A stretch of DNA of 64,000 bases from positions 23,352,097 through 23,416,096 of the forward strand of contig OX246749.1 of the NCBI GenBank assembly GCA_945910005.1, given 5' to 3'. The notes beneath the pieces are model-generated. The model worked only from the letters and a program-made list of their open reading frames with translations. It had not been told where the DNA came from and did not search any database. Each line of letters begins with the position of its first letter. The stretch's first letter is position 1. The DNA is from Isoperla grammatica. Lineage: Eukaryota > Arthropoda > Insecta > Plecoptera > Perlodidae. Made by a program: the position numbers and the translations under genes. Below are positions 10,585-22,018 of this stretch, piece by piece.

Positions 10585-12723
10585 CGTCTCCAAAACAATT
10601 TTGGAAATACGTTCAAGTCAAAACTCGTTCAAGGCGCATCCCTGCAGACATGAAACTAAACGGGTCAACGTCCACGACAAGAACTACTTGTGAAATGTTC
10701 TCAGAGTTTTTCAAATCTGTATTTCGCCCTAAGGATGAACCCGCACCTCTACCCCCACTCAACTCTTGCACGGACAATAGTCTCGCAGGCTTGACAATCT
10801 CTAAAAGCGCCATTATAACCAAATTGCGCAGTCTTACCTCGGGAAAATCATCCGGACCTGACAATATTCCGATCTATGTTATTAAAGCGTGTGCCAATGA
10901 ACTAGCTGAACCCCTGTGTGTTATTTACAACCGCGCTATTAGCGAGGGTGTTTTCCCTGACAACTTGAAGCTCGCTCACGTCACACCTGTTCATAAGAGC
11001 GGTGAAAAATCACAAGTAAAAAACTACCGACCTATTTCTCTTCTGCCAATTTTTTCTAAAATCTTCGAAAAGTTCTTACACGAGAGTCTACTTTGCCACG
11101 TTAAAAACTATATTCCTGTGTCTCAACACGGTTTCTTCCCTAAACGAACTACAGTAACGAACCTTGCAATATTCAATCATCACATTTCTAAAAGCCTCGA
11201 TGAAAAAACGCAAGTAGACGCGATTTACACGGACTTCTCGAAAGCTTTTGACTGCGTAAATCACCATCTTTTAGTTCACAAATTAAGAAATTTTGGCGTC
11301 ACAGGGTCGTTTCTAAGTCTTATAACCAACTACCTCGAAAATCGCAGACAATCAGTCGTACTCGATGGAGTCGCGTCGAGTCAGGTACTGGTGACCTCTG
11401 GAGTCCCTCAGGGGTCAATTTTAGGGCCCCTACTTTTCAACATATTCGTTAGTGACCTTCCATCGTGCCTACAGTCCTCGTCGTGTTTGATGTACGCCGA
11501 CGACGCCAAGATTTTATGTCCAATCAAGAGTTTTGCCGACTGCCACAAGCTACAACGTGACCTCCTTGCTCTTATTGGGTGGTGTTCTACGTGGAAAATG
11601 GACTTAAATTTAAAAAGTGTCAAGTCATCTCGTTTACAAATAAGAAAAATGTTATTGTTCACGATTATACTATGGAAGATGTCATTTTGGACAGGGTATC
11701 TAGCGTGTGTGACTTAGGAGTGGTAATTACTTCCAATCTTTCATTTAATATGCATATAGACAAAATTCTTCCGAAGGCCTTCAAAATGCTAGGATTTATC
11801 AAGCGGACGTGCGGACGTGATTTCTCTGACGTCACAATTCGTAGACTGTACTTGGGTCTTGTTAGGCCGATTGTTGATGACGCTAGTGTAATCTGGTCTC
11901 CTTACCACCTAACCAAGATACACAACGTCGAACGCCTGCAGCACAGGTTAATCAAGTGGTTCTGTTTTAGAAATAATACTGCTTATCATAGAGTAAATTA
12001 TATAAATCTGTGTAAGTCCAACCTGCTGCAAACATTAGAGCATAGACGTGAAACATCTGATCATGTCTTTCTTCAAAGAATAGTGAAGAGTGAGGTAGAC
12101 TGCACAGATCTATTGAAACTTATATCATTTAACACGCCTTCAAGACGCTCAAGACACACTGGACTTTTTAATGAACCGGCTGCAAGAATAGACGTTTATA
12201 AACATTCATTTAATCCTAGAACGGTTAGACACTACAATGGAATGGAAAAGCATAGCGAGTTCAATATCGATTTATTTGGTGACAGCACACCGCTTCTCAA
12301 GAAAAAGTGCATTCTGTTCAGTCAGTCCATACACAACATCACTTAAGTTAGTTCAATGCACTGTTATTAAACCTTATCTTCTTCATAATAAATATTTATA
12401 ATAATTTGCTTTGATAAAATTTGATAAAATGATAGTATAATGTAAAATTTAATGAATTTCCGTTTCTCACCTCAACCTTAATATCGCTTCTTTTCTATTC
12501 CATTTATTTGTCAAATACAAAATCTGGTACAAATTATGTTCACTGTTACAATAATTATGTTATATGTATCTGCTTGTATATTCCGCTGAAAATACTGAAG
12601 CATTAGTATTAGAACTCTAGAAGTAGTCAGTCATGTAACCATGAACATTTATCTTTCTATATGCTTACATTTAATTACTTTAGTATTGCATCCCAACGTT
12701 TTCTGGAACTTTTGTATTACGCA
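10585..12723 (+). mobile_element. LINE 1 (CR1/Jockey-like), 5'-truncated
   Basis: Starts in mid-ORF2 at SPKQFWKYVQVK and continues through RT (SSGPDNIPIYVIKACANELA; NYRPISLLPIFSKIFEKFL; YTDFSKAFDCVNH; SGVPQGSILGPLLFN; LMYADDAKIL) to an ORF end at 12346 and an AT-rich 3' UTR to 12723. The open frame switches near 11620 at an AAAAAG tract, a one-base shift. There is no endonuclease because the 5' part is absent. The 3' end passes directly into the (TAAA)n array, which I read as an expanded LINE tail. Confidence 0.88.
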
Positions 12724-13203
<480 letters not shown>

Positions 13204-14150
13204 TAAATCACCGACCTGAACTGTCTGTCTGTGGGCGACACTGTAAAAAAGATTTCAAATCGCCAATCAATAATTTCGTCTTTTTTATTGACAAACTTTA
13301 CGTGATTTACCATTAATCTCCCAAAAATGCGAGAATTAAAATTATGTGCTGAAGAGTTACAATTGTATCTGTTGAAGATAGGAACAGCTCTCGGTACAAG
13401 GTGGGTGGCTTCAAGTTTCCGCTCAGTTAAGGCCGTGTGGCAGAGTTATGAGGCTCTCGTCAAACATTTTACTGAAGCCAAAGACGACAAGCAGCACCGT
13501 GGCGGCTCGGAGAAAGAGTATGAGGGAGCCATGTATGAGAGAGCCATGTATGAGGGAGCCATGTATGAGAGAGTCATGTATGAGGGAGCCATGTATGAGG
13601 GAGCCATGTATGAGGGAGCCATGTATGAGGGATTGCTGAGACATGTGACTTCTGTTAACTTTGTTCTTGATCTAGGCTTACGGTGTGACGCACTACAAGA
13701 ATTATCGGAACTAAGTCTCGAACTACAAACCCGCAAGATCTACCTTTTCAGTGCATATCAACAACTACAATCACAGGTTACGTTTTTAGAAAACAGAACA
13801 ACTAACCCGGGATTGTATTACACAGAAGCTGTTTGTGCCACTGATGATTTGAGGTTCAAAGGCGTTGCTCTGCATAACACAATAAGTCGCAATGAGTCAC
13901 ATTCAATTGATCCAGTTGATTTTTATGAGAGTCTCAAGGAACGCATGAAAAATCGATTACTTTCCGAAAAAGACTCGGAACTGCCCAAATGGGCCAAAGT
14001 TTTGGACCCCCAATTTTGGCCGGACAATGTTGATGACAATTTGACTTTCGGTGAAATCGAACTCCACAGCTTATGCAAAAGGTTATGAGTAGCTAAAAGG
14101 CAAATTATTCGGGGGTTTCGTCAGTGCCTAATTATAACAAAGAAATGTCA
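13204..14150 (+). pseudogene. hAT-type gene, fragment 5 (catalytic core region)
   Basis: Starts with HRPELSV followed by a small indel and KDFKSPINNFVFFIDKLYVIYH, the conserved 'H-R-L-E-L-A-V' core of hAT transposases. From 13327 the frame is open: MRELKLCAEELQLYLLKIG, TRWVASSFRSVKAVWQSYEAL, then a 15-bp minisatellite, GLLRHVTSVNFVLDLGLRCDA, SELSLELQTRKI and PKWAKVLDPQFWPDN. At 14088 a frame break leads to VAKRQIIRGFRQ. The TRWVASS box with its invariant Trp is the clearest hAT mark. Similar host genes derived from hAT elements exist; here it is clearly decayed. Confidence 0.8.
13521..13635. repeat. 15-bp in-frame minisatellite inside the hAT reading
   Basis: Eight or so units of GAGGGAGCCATGTAT with point variants, coding (EGAMY)n. 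Because 15 is a multiple of three the hAT frame survives across it. Confidence 0.95.
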
Positions 14151-14183
14151 TGATCACTCTCACGTTTAACGAACATTTTAAAT

Positions 14184-14440
14184 TGCATTCCGATATCGAC
14201 GAGTGAATGTGAACGAGGGTCGTCACCCGCTCAACAGCATCTGTGCTGACTGCCACCACCGCTGCATTGCATTCCGATATCGACGAGTGAATGTGAACGA
14301 GGGTTGTCACCCGCTCAAGAGCATCTTTGCTGACTGCCACCACCGCTGCATTGCATTCCGATATCGACGAGTGAATGTGAACGAGGGTTGTCACCCGCTC
14401 AAGAGCATCTTTGCTGACTGCCACCACCGCTGCATTGCTG
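14184..14440 (+). repeat. Triplicated 84-bp segment carrying the hAT C-terminal motif
   Basis: Three near-identical 84-bp units beginning CATTCCGATATCGACGAGTG. In one frame each unit reads IPISTSECERG, the start of the hAT C-terminal dimerisation domain (family form 'IPxSSxxCERxFS'). It lies about 50 bp after fragment 5, where the C-terminus should be. The motif has thus been tandemly copied after the gene decayed. Confidence 0.8.
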
Positions 14441-15211
14441 TCGGCCCTCCCTTGCTACGTGAACTCATGGTACCTCCAGGGTCGTCACCTCGCCACCGAT
14501 ACCCGAAGCAGAGCAAGAGGCCGACGTGTTGCTGACGAGAACATGACTGTGAGTCATGTTTGGAACTGCTTTGAATTCGTTATCATCGATTTTGGTTAGT
14601 TATAGATTATTTTAAAACAAATATTAACTATTAAATTTGTAGTGCGTAAATGCACGTCTCGTGTTTGGGTCACGTTAGACAGGCGGATTCAACATGAGGC
14701 GGGGGGGGGGGGGGGGGGGGGGGGGGGTGAAAAAAATAATTTTAGTTTCCGTCTTATTTACAATGAAACCATCACTATTGGCACGTTTTTTAAGAAGATA
14801 TTTTATGTTTTCTGCGGATGCCAGTTTACGCGCACGCGCTGCTCGATAGTGTGGCCACAGGATCTAATCCCAGTAGCTGTGCAACATAAGCTTCATATTT
14901 CGTCGATATCTACGATACAAATCCGCCTTAAAAATGCGTTTTTGGCCATCAAACTTAATGCAGTAACCCAAAATTTGCCTCCGGTGACTGGGGCTTCGCC
15001 CCAGACCTCATCTATACCACGCCAGTCACATGAGACATAGTACCGGTTTACTTTATTTTAGAAAAAAAGCACTGAATTAAATAAATTTCAATTGCATCAA
15101 TACTATTATTTATTTATCCCACCCGAATTTATACAAACATATAAGTTGTAGTTGTAGTCATCGGCGTCGTTGTCGTCGTTGTTATTGTTGTCATTTTGTG
15201 GTGGTACAGGT
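14441..15211. other. No gene recognised; poly-G run
   Basis: Unassigned sequence between the hAT remnant and a YqaJ-like fragment. The only marked feature is a run of about 27 G at 14701-14727. A GTTGTCGTCGTTGTTATTGTTGTC-type short repeat lies near 15160-15195. Confidence 0.6.
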
Positions 15212-15540
15212 ACGTACGTCAAGAAATTTGTTGCTGTCAAGTCAAAAACCCATGAAAGATCTCACAAGCGACGCCTAGAATTGCCGACTAGTGGGAAGTC
15301 CAAACCTGGCAGATGATCACTACGGTCTTCTGGCATCTGACAATCCTGCAAACGACGAGATGCCTAAAGGTCGGCGTTACTATCGTCGCTAAGGAAGAGC
15401 GATGTGGAACGGGCTGACTTAGAGCGGCGTACAATTCTCCAAGCCAATTCCCCACTGTGGAAGACTGAGAGGAAAAACAGGCTCACTGCTTCTGGGTTCA
15501 AACGACAGTCATTTCAGTATCGCTTGATGATGCTGGTATC
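15212..15540 (+). pseudogene. YqaJ-type exonuclease gene fragment
   Basis: After TGGTACAG at 15200-15211, an acceptor-like site, the reading is basic (FVAVKSKTHERSHKRRLELP), then with frame changes DDHYGLLASDNPANDEM, and from 15404 ERADLERRTILQANSPLW then KTERKNRLTASGFKR. The last stretch matches the N-terminal signature of YqaJ-like viral-recombinase/exonuclease domains, which are found in phages and in many invertebrate mobile elements (family form 'W...R..RLTAS.FG'). The catalytic part is missing; a minisatellite follows at once. Confidence 0.6.
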
Positions 15541-16493
15541 TGCAGCCGCAGATGTCTCGCCTTACTGTTTATGTTATCTCCAGCCGCAGATGTCTCGCCT
15601 TACTGTTTATCTTATCTCCAGCCGCAGATGTCTCGCCTTACTGTTTATGTTATCTCCAGCCGCAGATGTCTCGCCTTACTGTTTATGTTATCTCCAGCCG
15701 CAGATGTCTCGCAAAACTGTTTATGTTATCTCCAGCCGCAGATGTCTCGCCTTACTGTTTATCTTATCTCCAGCCGCAGATGTCTCGCCTTACTGTTTAT
15801 GTTATCTCCAGCCGCAGATGTCTCGCCTTACTGTTTATGTTATCTCCAGCCGCAGATGTTTCGCAAAACTGTTTATGTTATCTCCAGCCGCAGATGTCTC
15901 GCAAAACTGTTTATGTTATCTCCAGCCGCAGATGTCTCGCCTTACTGTTTATGTTATCTCCAGCCGCAGATGTCTCGCAAAACTGTTTATGTTATCTCCA
16001 GCCGCAGATGTCTCGCCTTACTGTTTATGTTATCTCCAGCCGCAGATGTCTCGCCTTACTGTTTATGTTATCTCCAGCCGCAGATGTCTCGCCTTACTGT
16101 TTATGTTATCTCCAGCCGCAAGTGTCTCGCCTTACTGTTTATGTTATCTCCAGCCGCAGATGTCTCGCCTTACTGTTTATGTTATCTCCAGCCGCAGATG
16201 TCTCGCCTTACTGTTTATGTTATCTCCAGCCGCAGATGTCTCGCCTAACTGTTTATGTTATCTCCAGCCGCAGATGTCTCGCCTTACTGTTTATGTTATC
16301 TCCAGCCGCAGATGTCTCGCCTTACTGTTTATGTTATCTCCAGCCGCAGATGTCTCGTCTTACTGTTTATGTTATCTCCAGCCGCAGATGTCTCGCCTTA
16401 CTGTTTATCTTATCTCCAGCCGCAGATGTCTCGCCTTACTGTTTAAGTTATCTTCAGCCGCAGATGTCTCGCCTTACTGTTTATGTTATCTCC
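15541..16493. repeat. 40-bp minisatellite, about 24 units
   Basis: Unit TCTCCAGCCGCAGATGTCTC + GCCTTACTGTTTATGTTATC. Main variants have GCAAAACTG in place of GCCTTACTG, or CTTATC in place of GTTATC. Because 40 is not a multiple of three, each frame cycles through all three, and all three plus frames are open across the array. These open frames are a repeat property, not evidence of protein. Confidence 0.95.
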
Positions 16494-16647
16494 TCGGCCG
16501 AGCGGCCATCAAACATTCTTCGACTGTATGTTCTTGACACTGAAGCTTCCTGCTCGCTTCTCTGATGTCTTGAGGGTTGCGTAGCTTCATGCTACGTCGA
16601 GGTTGGCTGCTTAAGGACCCATTCCATCTAGCAGAGCCCTGTGTGTA

Positions 16648-18565
16648 TTGTTGCGCAATTTACGTCAACCTCATCCCGGCAATAACCTATCTGAAGCCGA
16701 ACGTTTGTTAGAGTGGCGCTTTAATCGTCAATTAGAAGAAGCCGCTGCTGAAGGTATCGATTTAGATATTCCAGATCCATCACACTCAGGGGTGGACAAT
16801 TTCCTTGAACCTAGTAGAGTCCAACTAACTGAACTGGAGGATCTCATGGCGAACATGTCGGTGGGTCTGAGCGTCTTCCGCCCGGCAACTGACGGCGCCG
16901 AGCTGGAGGATCTCATGGCGAACATGTCGGTGGGTCTTAGCGTCTTCCGCCCGGCAACTGACGGCGCCCAGCTGGAGGATCTCATGGCGAACATGTCGGT
17001 GGGTCTGAGCGTCTTCCGCCCGGCAACTGACGGCGCCGAGCTGGAGGATCTCATGGCGAACATGTCGGTGGGTCTGAGCGTCTTCCGCCCGGCAACTGAC
17101 GGCGCCGAGCTGGAGGATCTCATGGCGAACATGTCGGTGGGTCTTAGCGTCTTCCGCCCGGCAACTGACGACGCCGAGCTGCAGAATCTCATGGCGAACA
17201 TGTCGGTGGGTCTGAGCGTCTTCCGCCCGGCAACTGACGGCGCCGAGCTGGAGGATCTCATGGCGAACATGTCGGTGGGTCTGAGCGTCTGCCGCCCGGC
17301 AACTGACGGCGCCGAGCTGGAGGATCTCATGGCGAACATGTCGGTGGGTCTGAGCGTCTTCCGCCCGGCAACTGACGGCGCCGAGCTGGAGGATCTCACG
17401 GCGAACATGTCGGTGGGTCTGAGCGTCTTCCGCCCGGCAACTGACGGCGCCCAGCTGGAGGATCTCATGGCGAACATGTCAGTGGGTCTGAGCGTCTTCC
17501 GCCCGGCAACTGACGACGCCGAGCTGCAGAATCTCATGGCGAACATGTCGGTGGGTCTGAGCGTCTTCCGCCCGGCAACTGACGGCGCCGAGCTGGAGGA
17601 TCTCATGGCGAACATGTCGGTGGGTCTGAGCGTCTGCCGCCCGGCAACTGACGGCGCCGAGCTGGAGGATCTCATGGCGAACATGTCGGTGGGTCTGAGC
17701 GTCGTCCGCCCGGCAACTGACGGCGCCGAGCTGGAGGATCTCATGGCGAACATGTCAGTGGGTCTGAGCGTCGTCCGCCCGGCAACTGACGGCGCCGAGC
17801 TGGAGGATCTCATGGCGAACATGTCGGTGGGTCTAAGCGTCTTCCGCCCGGCAACTGACGGCGCCCAGCTGGAGGATCTCATGGCGAACATGTCGGTGGG
17901 TCTGAGCGTCATCCGCCCGGCAACTGACGGCGCCGAGCTGGAGGATCTCATGGCGAACATGTCGGTGGGTCTTAGCGTCTTCCGCCCGGCAACTGACGGC
18001 GCCGAGCTGGAGGATCTCATGGCGAACATGTCGGTGGGTCTGAGCGTCTTCCGCCCGGCAACTGACGGCGCCGAGCTGGAGGATCTCATGGCGAACATGT
18101 CGGTGGGTCTGAGCGTCTTCCACCCGGCAACTGACGGCGCCGAGCTGGAGGATCTCATGGCGAACATGTCGGTGGGTCTGAGCGTCTTCCGCCCGGCAAC
18201 TGACGGCGCCCAGCTGGAGGATCTCATGGCGAACATGTCGGTGGTTCTTAGCGTGGCAACTGACGGCGCCCAGCTGGAGGATCTCATGGCGAACATGTCG
18301 GTGTGTCTTAGCGTCTTCCGCCCGGCAACTGACGGCGCCGAGCTGGAGGATCTCATGGCGAACATGTCGGTGGGTCTGAGCGTCTTCCGCCCGGCAACTG
18401 ACGGCGCCGAGCTGGAGGATCTCATGGCGAACATGTCGGTGGGTCTGAGCGTCTTCCGCCCGGCAACTGACGGCGCCGAGCTGGAGGATCTCATGGCGAA
18501 CATGTCGGTGGGTCTTAGCGTCGTCCGCCCGGCAACTGACGACGCCGAGGACGCCCGTGTGCAAG
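16648..18565 (+). CDS. Unrecognised ORF built on a 69-bp, 23-residue repeat
   Basis: Open from 16648: a unique head (NLSEAERLLEWRFNRQLEEA; DLDIPDPSHSGVDNFLEP), then 25 repeats of 23 residues with consensus ELEDLMANMSVGL + SVFRPATDGA. The head looks like real protein, amphipathic and acidic, but I do not recognise it. The repeats are preserved in frame, with variants E/Q at position 1, F/C/V/I before RPAT and one shorter unit. Both strands are open over the array, so frame alone proves nothing. At about 18565 the frame runs without a stop into LINE 2 coding, most likely a chance fusion. I give it as a hypothetical fragment. Confidence 0.35.
16834..18549. repeat. 69-bp minisatellite, 25 units
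   Basis: GC-rich unit GAGCTGGAGGATCTCATGGC + GAACATGTCGGTGGGTCTGA + GCGTCTTCCGCCCGGCAACT + GACGGCGCC. Units differ by one or two substitutions; one unit near 18241-18270 lacks nine bases. Sub-blocks repeat in order (DDA followed by ELQN occurs at units 5-6 and again at 10-11), which shows higher-order duplication of several units together. Confidence 0.96.
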
Positions 18566-20057
18566 CTCTCTCCGATATGATAAAACGTAAATTTAATGAG
18601 CACAACACCCTCATTTTTCTTAGTCTCATTAATTCTGAAACCTGGCAGAATTTTCCCATGGTGTTAACCAGCGAGGTAAACGACAAGTTTGACCAGTTCA
18701 TGACCACTTTCAGTAGACATTTTAATAAAGCATTCCCCGTGACTACCACACAAAAAAAGAAACCCAACTATAGCCCTTGGATATCTTCAGAAATCAAAAC
18801 TGCTGGACATCAGCTACGTTTGTTACATAAGCAGTGCGAATTAGCCCTCGGTTGCCACTTGCTGCAGGATAAATACAAGGCATTTAGAAAGGCACACACC
18901 AGTAACCTTAAACATACTAAACGCTCTTATTACAACAATGTGATAGCCACTGCTGGCAATATATCAAAAGCTTCATGGGACATTATAAAGAAGCAATCCT
19001 CCGCCCCACAACCCCACAAAGACCTCTCACTCAACATAAATGGTGTCCTCACGTCGGACTCTTTAACAGTAGCTAACCACTTAAACAAATTCTTCTCTGA
19101 AGCTGGCTTGAAGAGCCGCTCACAACTCTTGCCTCAAACTCCTCCTCGTACAGTAACAAGTACCAAATATATTCCACAGTCTATTTTTTTACTTCCAACT
19201 ACACCTCAGGAGATTGTCCCTTAACAATAAAAACTCTGCCGGTCGTGATGAAATACCAACTTCTCTTATTGTGAAATGCTACCAAGCTCTATCGGCCCCA
19301 CTATCCCTCATTATAAACGCATCCTTCGATTCTGGTATATTTCCCAAACGACTAAAAGAAGCGACTGTAATACCACTCTACAAAAATAAAGGTTGTGGTA
19401 ATGATCCCAACGACAATTTCCGACCCATTTCACTTGTATCCTTCTTCTCAAAAATATTCGAAAAAGCCTTTTACAACAGACTATCCTCTTTCCTAACTAA
19501 ATACAAAATACTATCACCTAATCAACATGGTTATCAAAAAGGAAAATCTACTACCTCATCTATTTTCTCTCTTCTCTCTACACTGCACTCTGCACTGGAT
19601 AGGGGAGACAAAGTTGTAGGTATTTTTTACGACCTTAGTAAAGCATTTGACACCATAGATCATGAAATACTCCTAGATAAAATTAACAAAGCAGGCATAA
19701 GAGGAAATGTTAACACTTGGGCAGCCTTTTTTCTTTCTAGCAGAACACAAGTTGTTAAAATCACTTGCTTAGCAAACAATATACACACTTCAATAACTTC
19801 CAACCCACACCCATTACCTTGCGGAGTACCTCAAGGTGCAGTACTTGGCCCTTTTATATGTAAATGACATGTCTGAGGGTTTCGATCTGGGCACCTTGAC
19901 CCAATATGTAGATGACTCCAGCCAACTATTGACAACTTCAATGAACTCTATCCCAGTGCTGGCTCTGCAATCCAATAAAGCAGCAGCAAGCATGTTGGCA
20001 TATTGTGCGCAAAATCTTCTCGCTATTCAACCTTTAAAAACGGTATATTTAAATTTC
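18566..20057 (+). mobile_element. LINE 2 (Jockey/CR1-like), truncated at both ends
   Basis: Begins in the endonuclease-RT linker (NTLIFLSLINSETWQNFPMV; DKFDQFMTTFSRHFNKAFP; KPNYSPWISSEIK), with one break at 19222, then RT from 19214: SAGRDEIPTSLIVKCYQAL, NFRPISLVSFFSKIFEKAF, FYDLSKAFDTIDHEILLDK, CGVPQGAVLGP. A second frame break near 19860 leads to LYVNDMSEGF and the catalytic box QYVDDSSQLL. It stops at about 20045 where the Gypsy A LTR begins. The 5' part and 3' end are missing. Confidence 0.85.
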
Positions 20058-20427
20058 TGTTGTGTATGCATTGTACCAACCTTGTATGTATATGCATGGT
20101 ATCAACCTTGGTTGTATGTGTGTAAGAGGGCGGTGTTCGGCGACTATGGCATCAGCCAGGACCCCTATTCTATAAAACTCCCGAAATGGATTCGGGCCGA
20201 AATGGAAACAATTGAGAAATAATAACAATACTAATTGGAAATTATTGTGTCAGTTATATTGTTGTGGAACTGCAATTGTTTCCATTTCGGCCAAAATTGT
20301 TGTAATTTCCGACCGAATCCGTTTCGGTGGAGTTATAGAATAAGGGTCCAGAGGTACAATAAATCTATACTTCTAAATAGTGTCTCCTTGTTTAATATAC
20401 ATACCACAGAAATCCCACTACAAAATA
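20058..20427 (+). repeat. Gypsy element A, 5' LTR (with nested MITE)
   Basis: Begins TGTTGTGTATGC near 20058 inside LINE 2, and ends CCACTACAAAATA just before a primer-binding-like TTGGCGACGAGGATGGGA (20428). The same TTGGCGACGAGGA follows the LTR of Gypsy B, which supports the call. An AATAAA lies near 20357. Only one LTR is present; the exact start could be 20061. Confidence 0.65.
20160..20348. mobile_element. 189-bp Harbinger-type MITE
   Basis: Near-perfect inverted arms: the left GACCCCTATTCTATAAAACT and the right arm (complement GACCCTTATTCTATAACTCC). Both continue into CCGAAATGGATTCGG / CCGAAACGGATTCGG. It is flanked by a 3-bp duplication CAG (20157-20159 and 20349-20351), a CWG target as used by some PIF/Harbinger elements. 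Non-coding. Confidence 0.85.
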
Positions 20428-20762
20428 TTGGCGACGAGGATGGGATGATACATCAATCAAATGTATTTGTATGGTATGTACTGTCAAATTGTGTCCATAA
20501 TTCGTCTAAATGTGAGGTGTAGTCAAGGTCTTGTCTAGCCACAGCCGTTTGTCAGCTGTCTTGCTACCGAAAAAGAAGCCGTCTGTCTTCAAATGTTTAA
20601 ATCACGTCGGAATTGTTAAAATATTTCTTCGTGTAATATTAGGCTGCATGTCCGCAGTCAAACGTCAGTGTTGTATTCGTCAATAAGTACGTATATATTT
20701 GTTATTTGTCGAGTCTCAACAGTCGAGTTGTAAAGTCTATACATAAATAGCGTCAAGTAAAA

Positions 20763-21203
20763 ATGCCAAACAATCAAGAATCGTCTGCGTCAGTCGGCAA
20801 CGGTCGTGTTTTAGGATTATCTTGAGAGGCTGGAGTGCTACATCGCCATAAACCGAGTGAGTGAACTAGAATCTGTCAGTCTGTTAATAACACTCATTGG
20901 AGCCGAGACCTATCATTTGCTAAAACGTTTATGTGTCCCCGATAAACCTAAATCACTGTCATTTGTGGATTTAGTAAAGAAATTAACTGATCATTTTGCG
21001 CCTCAGAAGTCAATTATCTTAGAACGGTTCAAATTTTATCAGCGTGTTCAAAAAGAGGGTGAGTCAATGTCTGATTACATTGTTGAATTGACACATTTAG
21101 CCAACTCATGTAATTTCCCAGCTAGTTTGGAAGAATCACTACGAGACAAATTTGTATGTGGCATAAATAACTTGTCCTTTCAAAAGCAGTTGCTGGAGAA
21201 ACC
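20763..21203 (+). pseudogene. Gypsy A gag
   Basis: Starts MPNNQESSASVGNGRVLGLS with a frame break near 20822, then ITLIGAETYHLLKRLC, LVKKLTDHFAPQKS, ERFKFYQRVQKEGESMSDYI, FVCGINNLSFQKQLLEKP. This is the retrotransposon gag (capsid) domain of Ty3/Gypsy elements. It is cut at 21203 by Gypsy B within the target AAACC and resumes at 26463. Confidence 0.8.
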
Positions 21204-21347
21204 TGTAGAGTATTGAGAAGTTGGTAGGACTGGAAAAAGAGGAGGACAATTCAAGATGTCTGACAGTGGAAGTACTGAATAAATGTATCGTTTGTAATAC
21301 AAGTATTTACATAATAAAAGTAGTGTTATGAAGCCACCAGTGTTACA
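21204..21347 (+). repeat. Gypsy B 5' LTR
   Basis: 144 bp, no differences from 26319-26462 by eye. AATAAA occurs near 21280 and an ATAATAAAAG near 21311. Confidence 0.95.
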
Positions 21348-21694
21348 TTGGCGACGAGGAGAAACTCAACTCCATGTAGAAGGATTAAATTCCGAGTGGC
21401 AGGATTCAGTTCCGGTGTAAATTGATTAAATTCGTGTGGCCTAGGCTTAGCAAACCGACGCCACCAGCGTAGTGCAAATAGGCAAAGTGCAGATAGGCAA
21501 TAGCGTGACGTTGTGACAATAGTGACGTTGTGACAATAGTGACGTTGTGACAATAGTGAATTGTGCAAATACTACGTGTACGACTTGTGCGCATAGTAGT
21601 CTTGTGCGTGCACTGTTGCGGTTGTTGTCCATGTGAAACTGATGATTAAATTCGATTAACACTGATTAAAACTGATTCTGATTAAATTCGGACG

Positions 21695-22018
21695 ATGTCA
21701 GACAAACAGGGTCTAACGAGTTTTGACCCAAGAGGGGATGACGCCTCGGTTGCGGTTCGATGGCGTCGATGGGTACGTAGTTTTGAAATATACCTGGGGT
21801 CCAAAGCCATCACGGACAATAACACGAAGAAATTCAAGTTGTTGTACATGGCAGGAGAAGAGGTGCAAACAATTTGGTATACACTGCCTGAAGCTACTTT
21901 GCCAGAGGCGGACGTGTCCGGTGACATGGCAGCTGTCAATGTGTATGCACAGTGTTTGAGCGCCCTTAACCGCCACTTCGATGGGAAGGCTAGTTATACG
22001 TACGTACATACGGTATAA
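21695..22018 (+). CDS. Gypsy B gag, N-terminal part
   Basis: From MSDKQGLTSFDPRGDD; capsid-like features include RWRRWVRSFEIYLGSKAI, KFKLLYMAGEEVQTIWYTLP and YAQCLSALNRHF. The frame ends at 22018 after a TACGTACGTACA tract; the following frame carries the rest of gag. A 4-base slippage in that tract is the simplest reading of the break. An 18-bp tandem (GTGACGTTGTGACAATA-like, three units) lies upstream at about 21505-21557 in the leader. Confidence 0.8.
   Translation: MSDKQGLTSFDPRGDDASVAVRWRRWVRSFEIYLGSKAITDNNTKKFKLLYMAGEEVQTIWYTLPEATLPEADVSGDMAAVNVYAQCLSALNRHFDGKASYTYVHTV

Noticed and set aside
15541..16493. CRISPR-like array
   Set aside because: Units are directly adjacent with no unique spacers, the unit is 40 bp throughout, and the context is eukaryotic.
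16728..18767. 679-residue minus-strand ORF
   Set aside because: Reverse reading of the 69-bp minisatellite; the plus strand has a non-repetitive head and better context.
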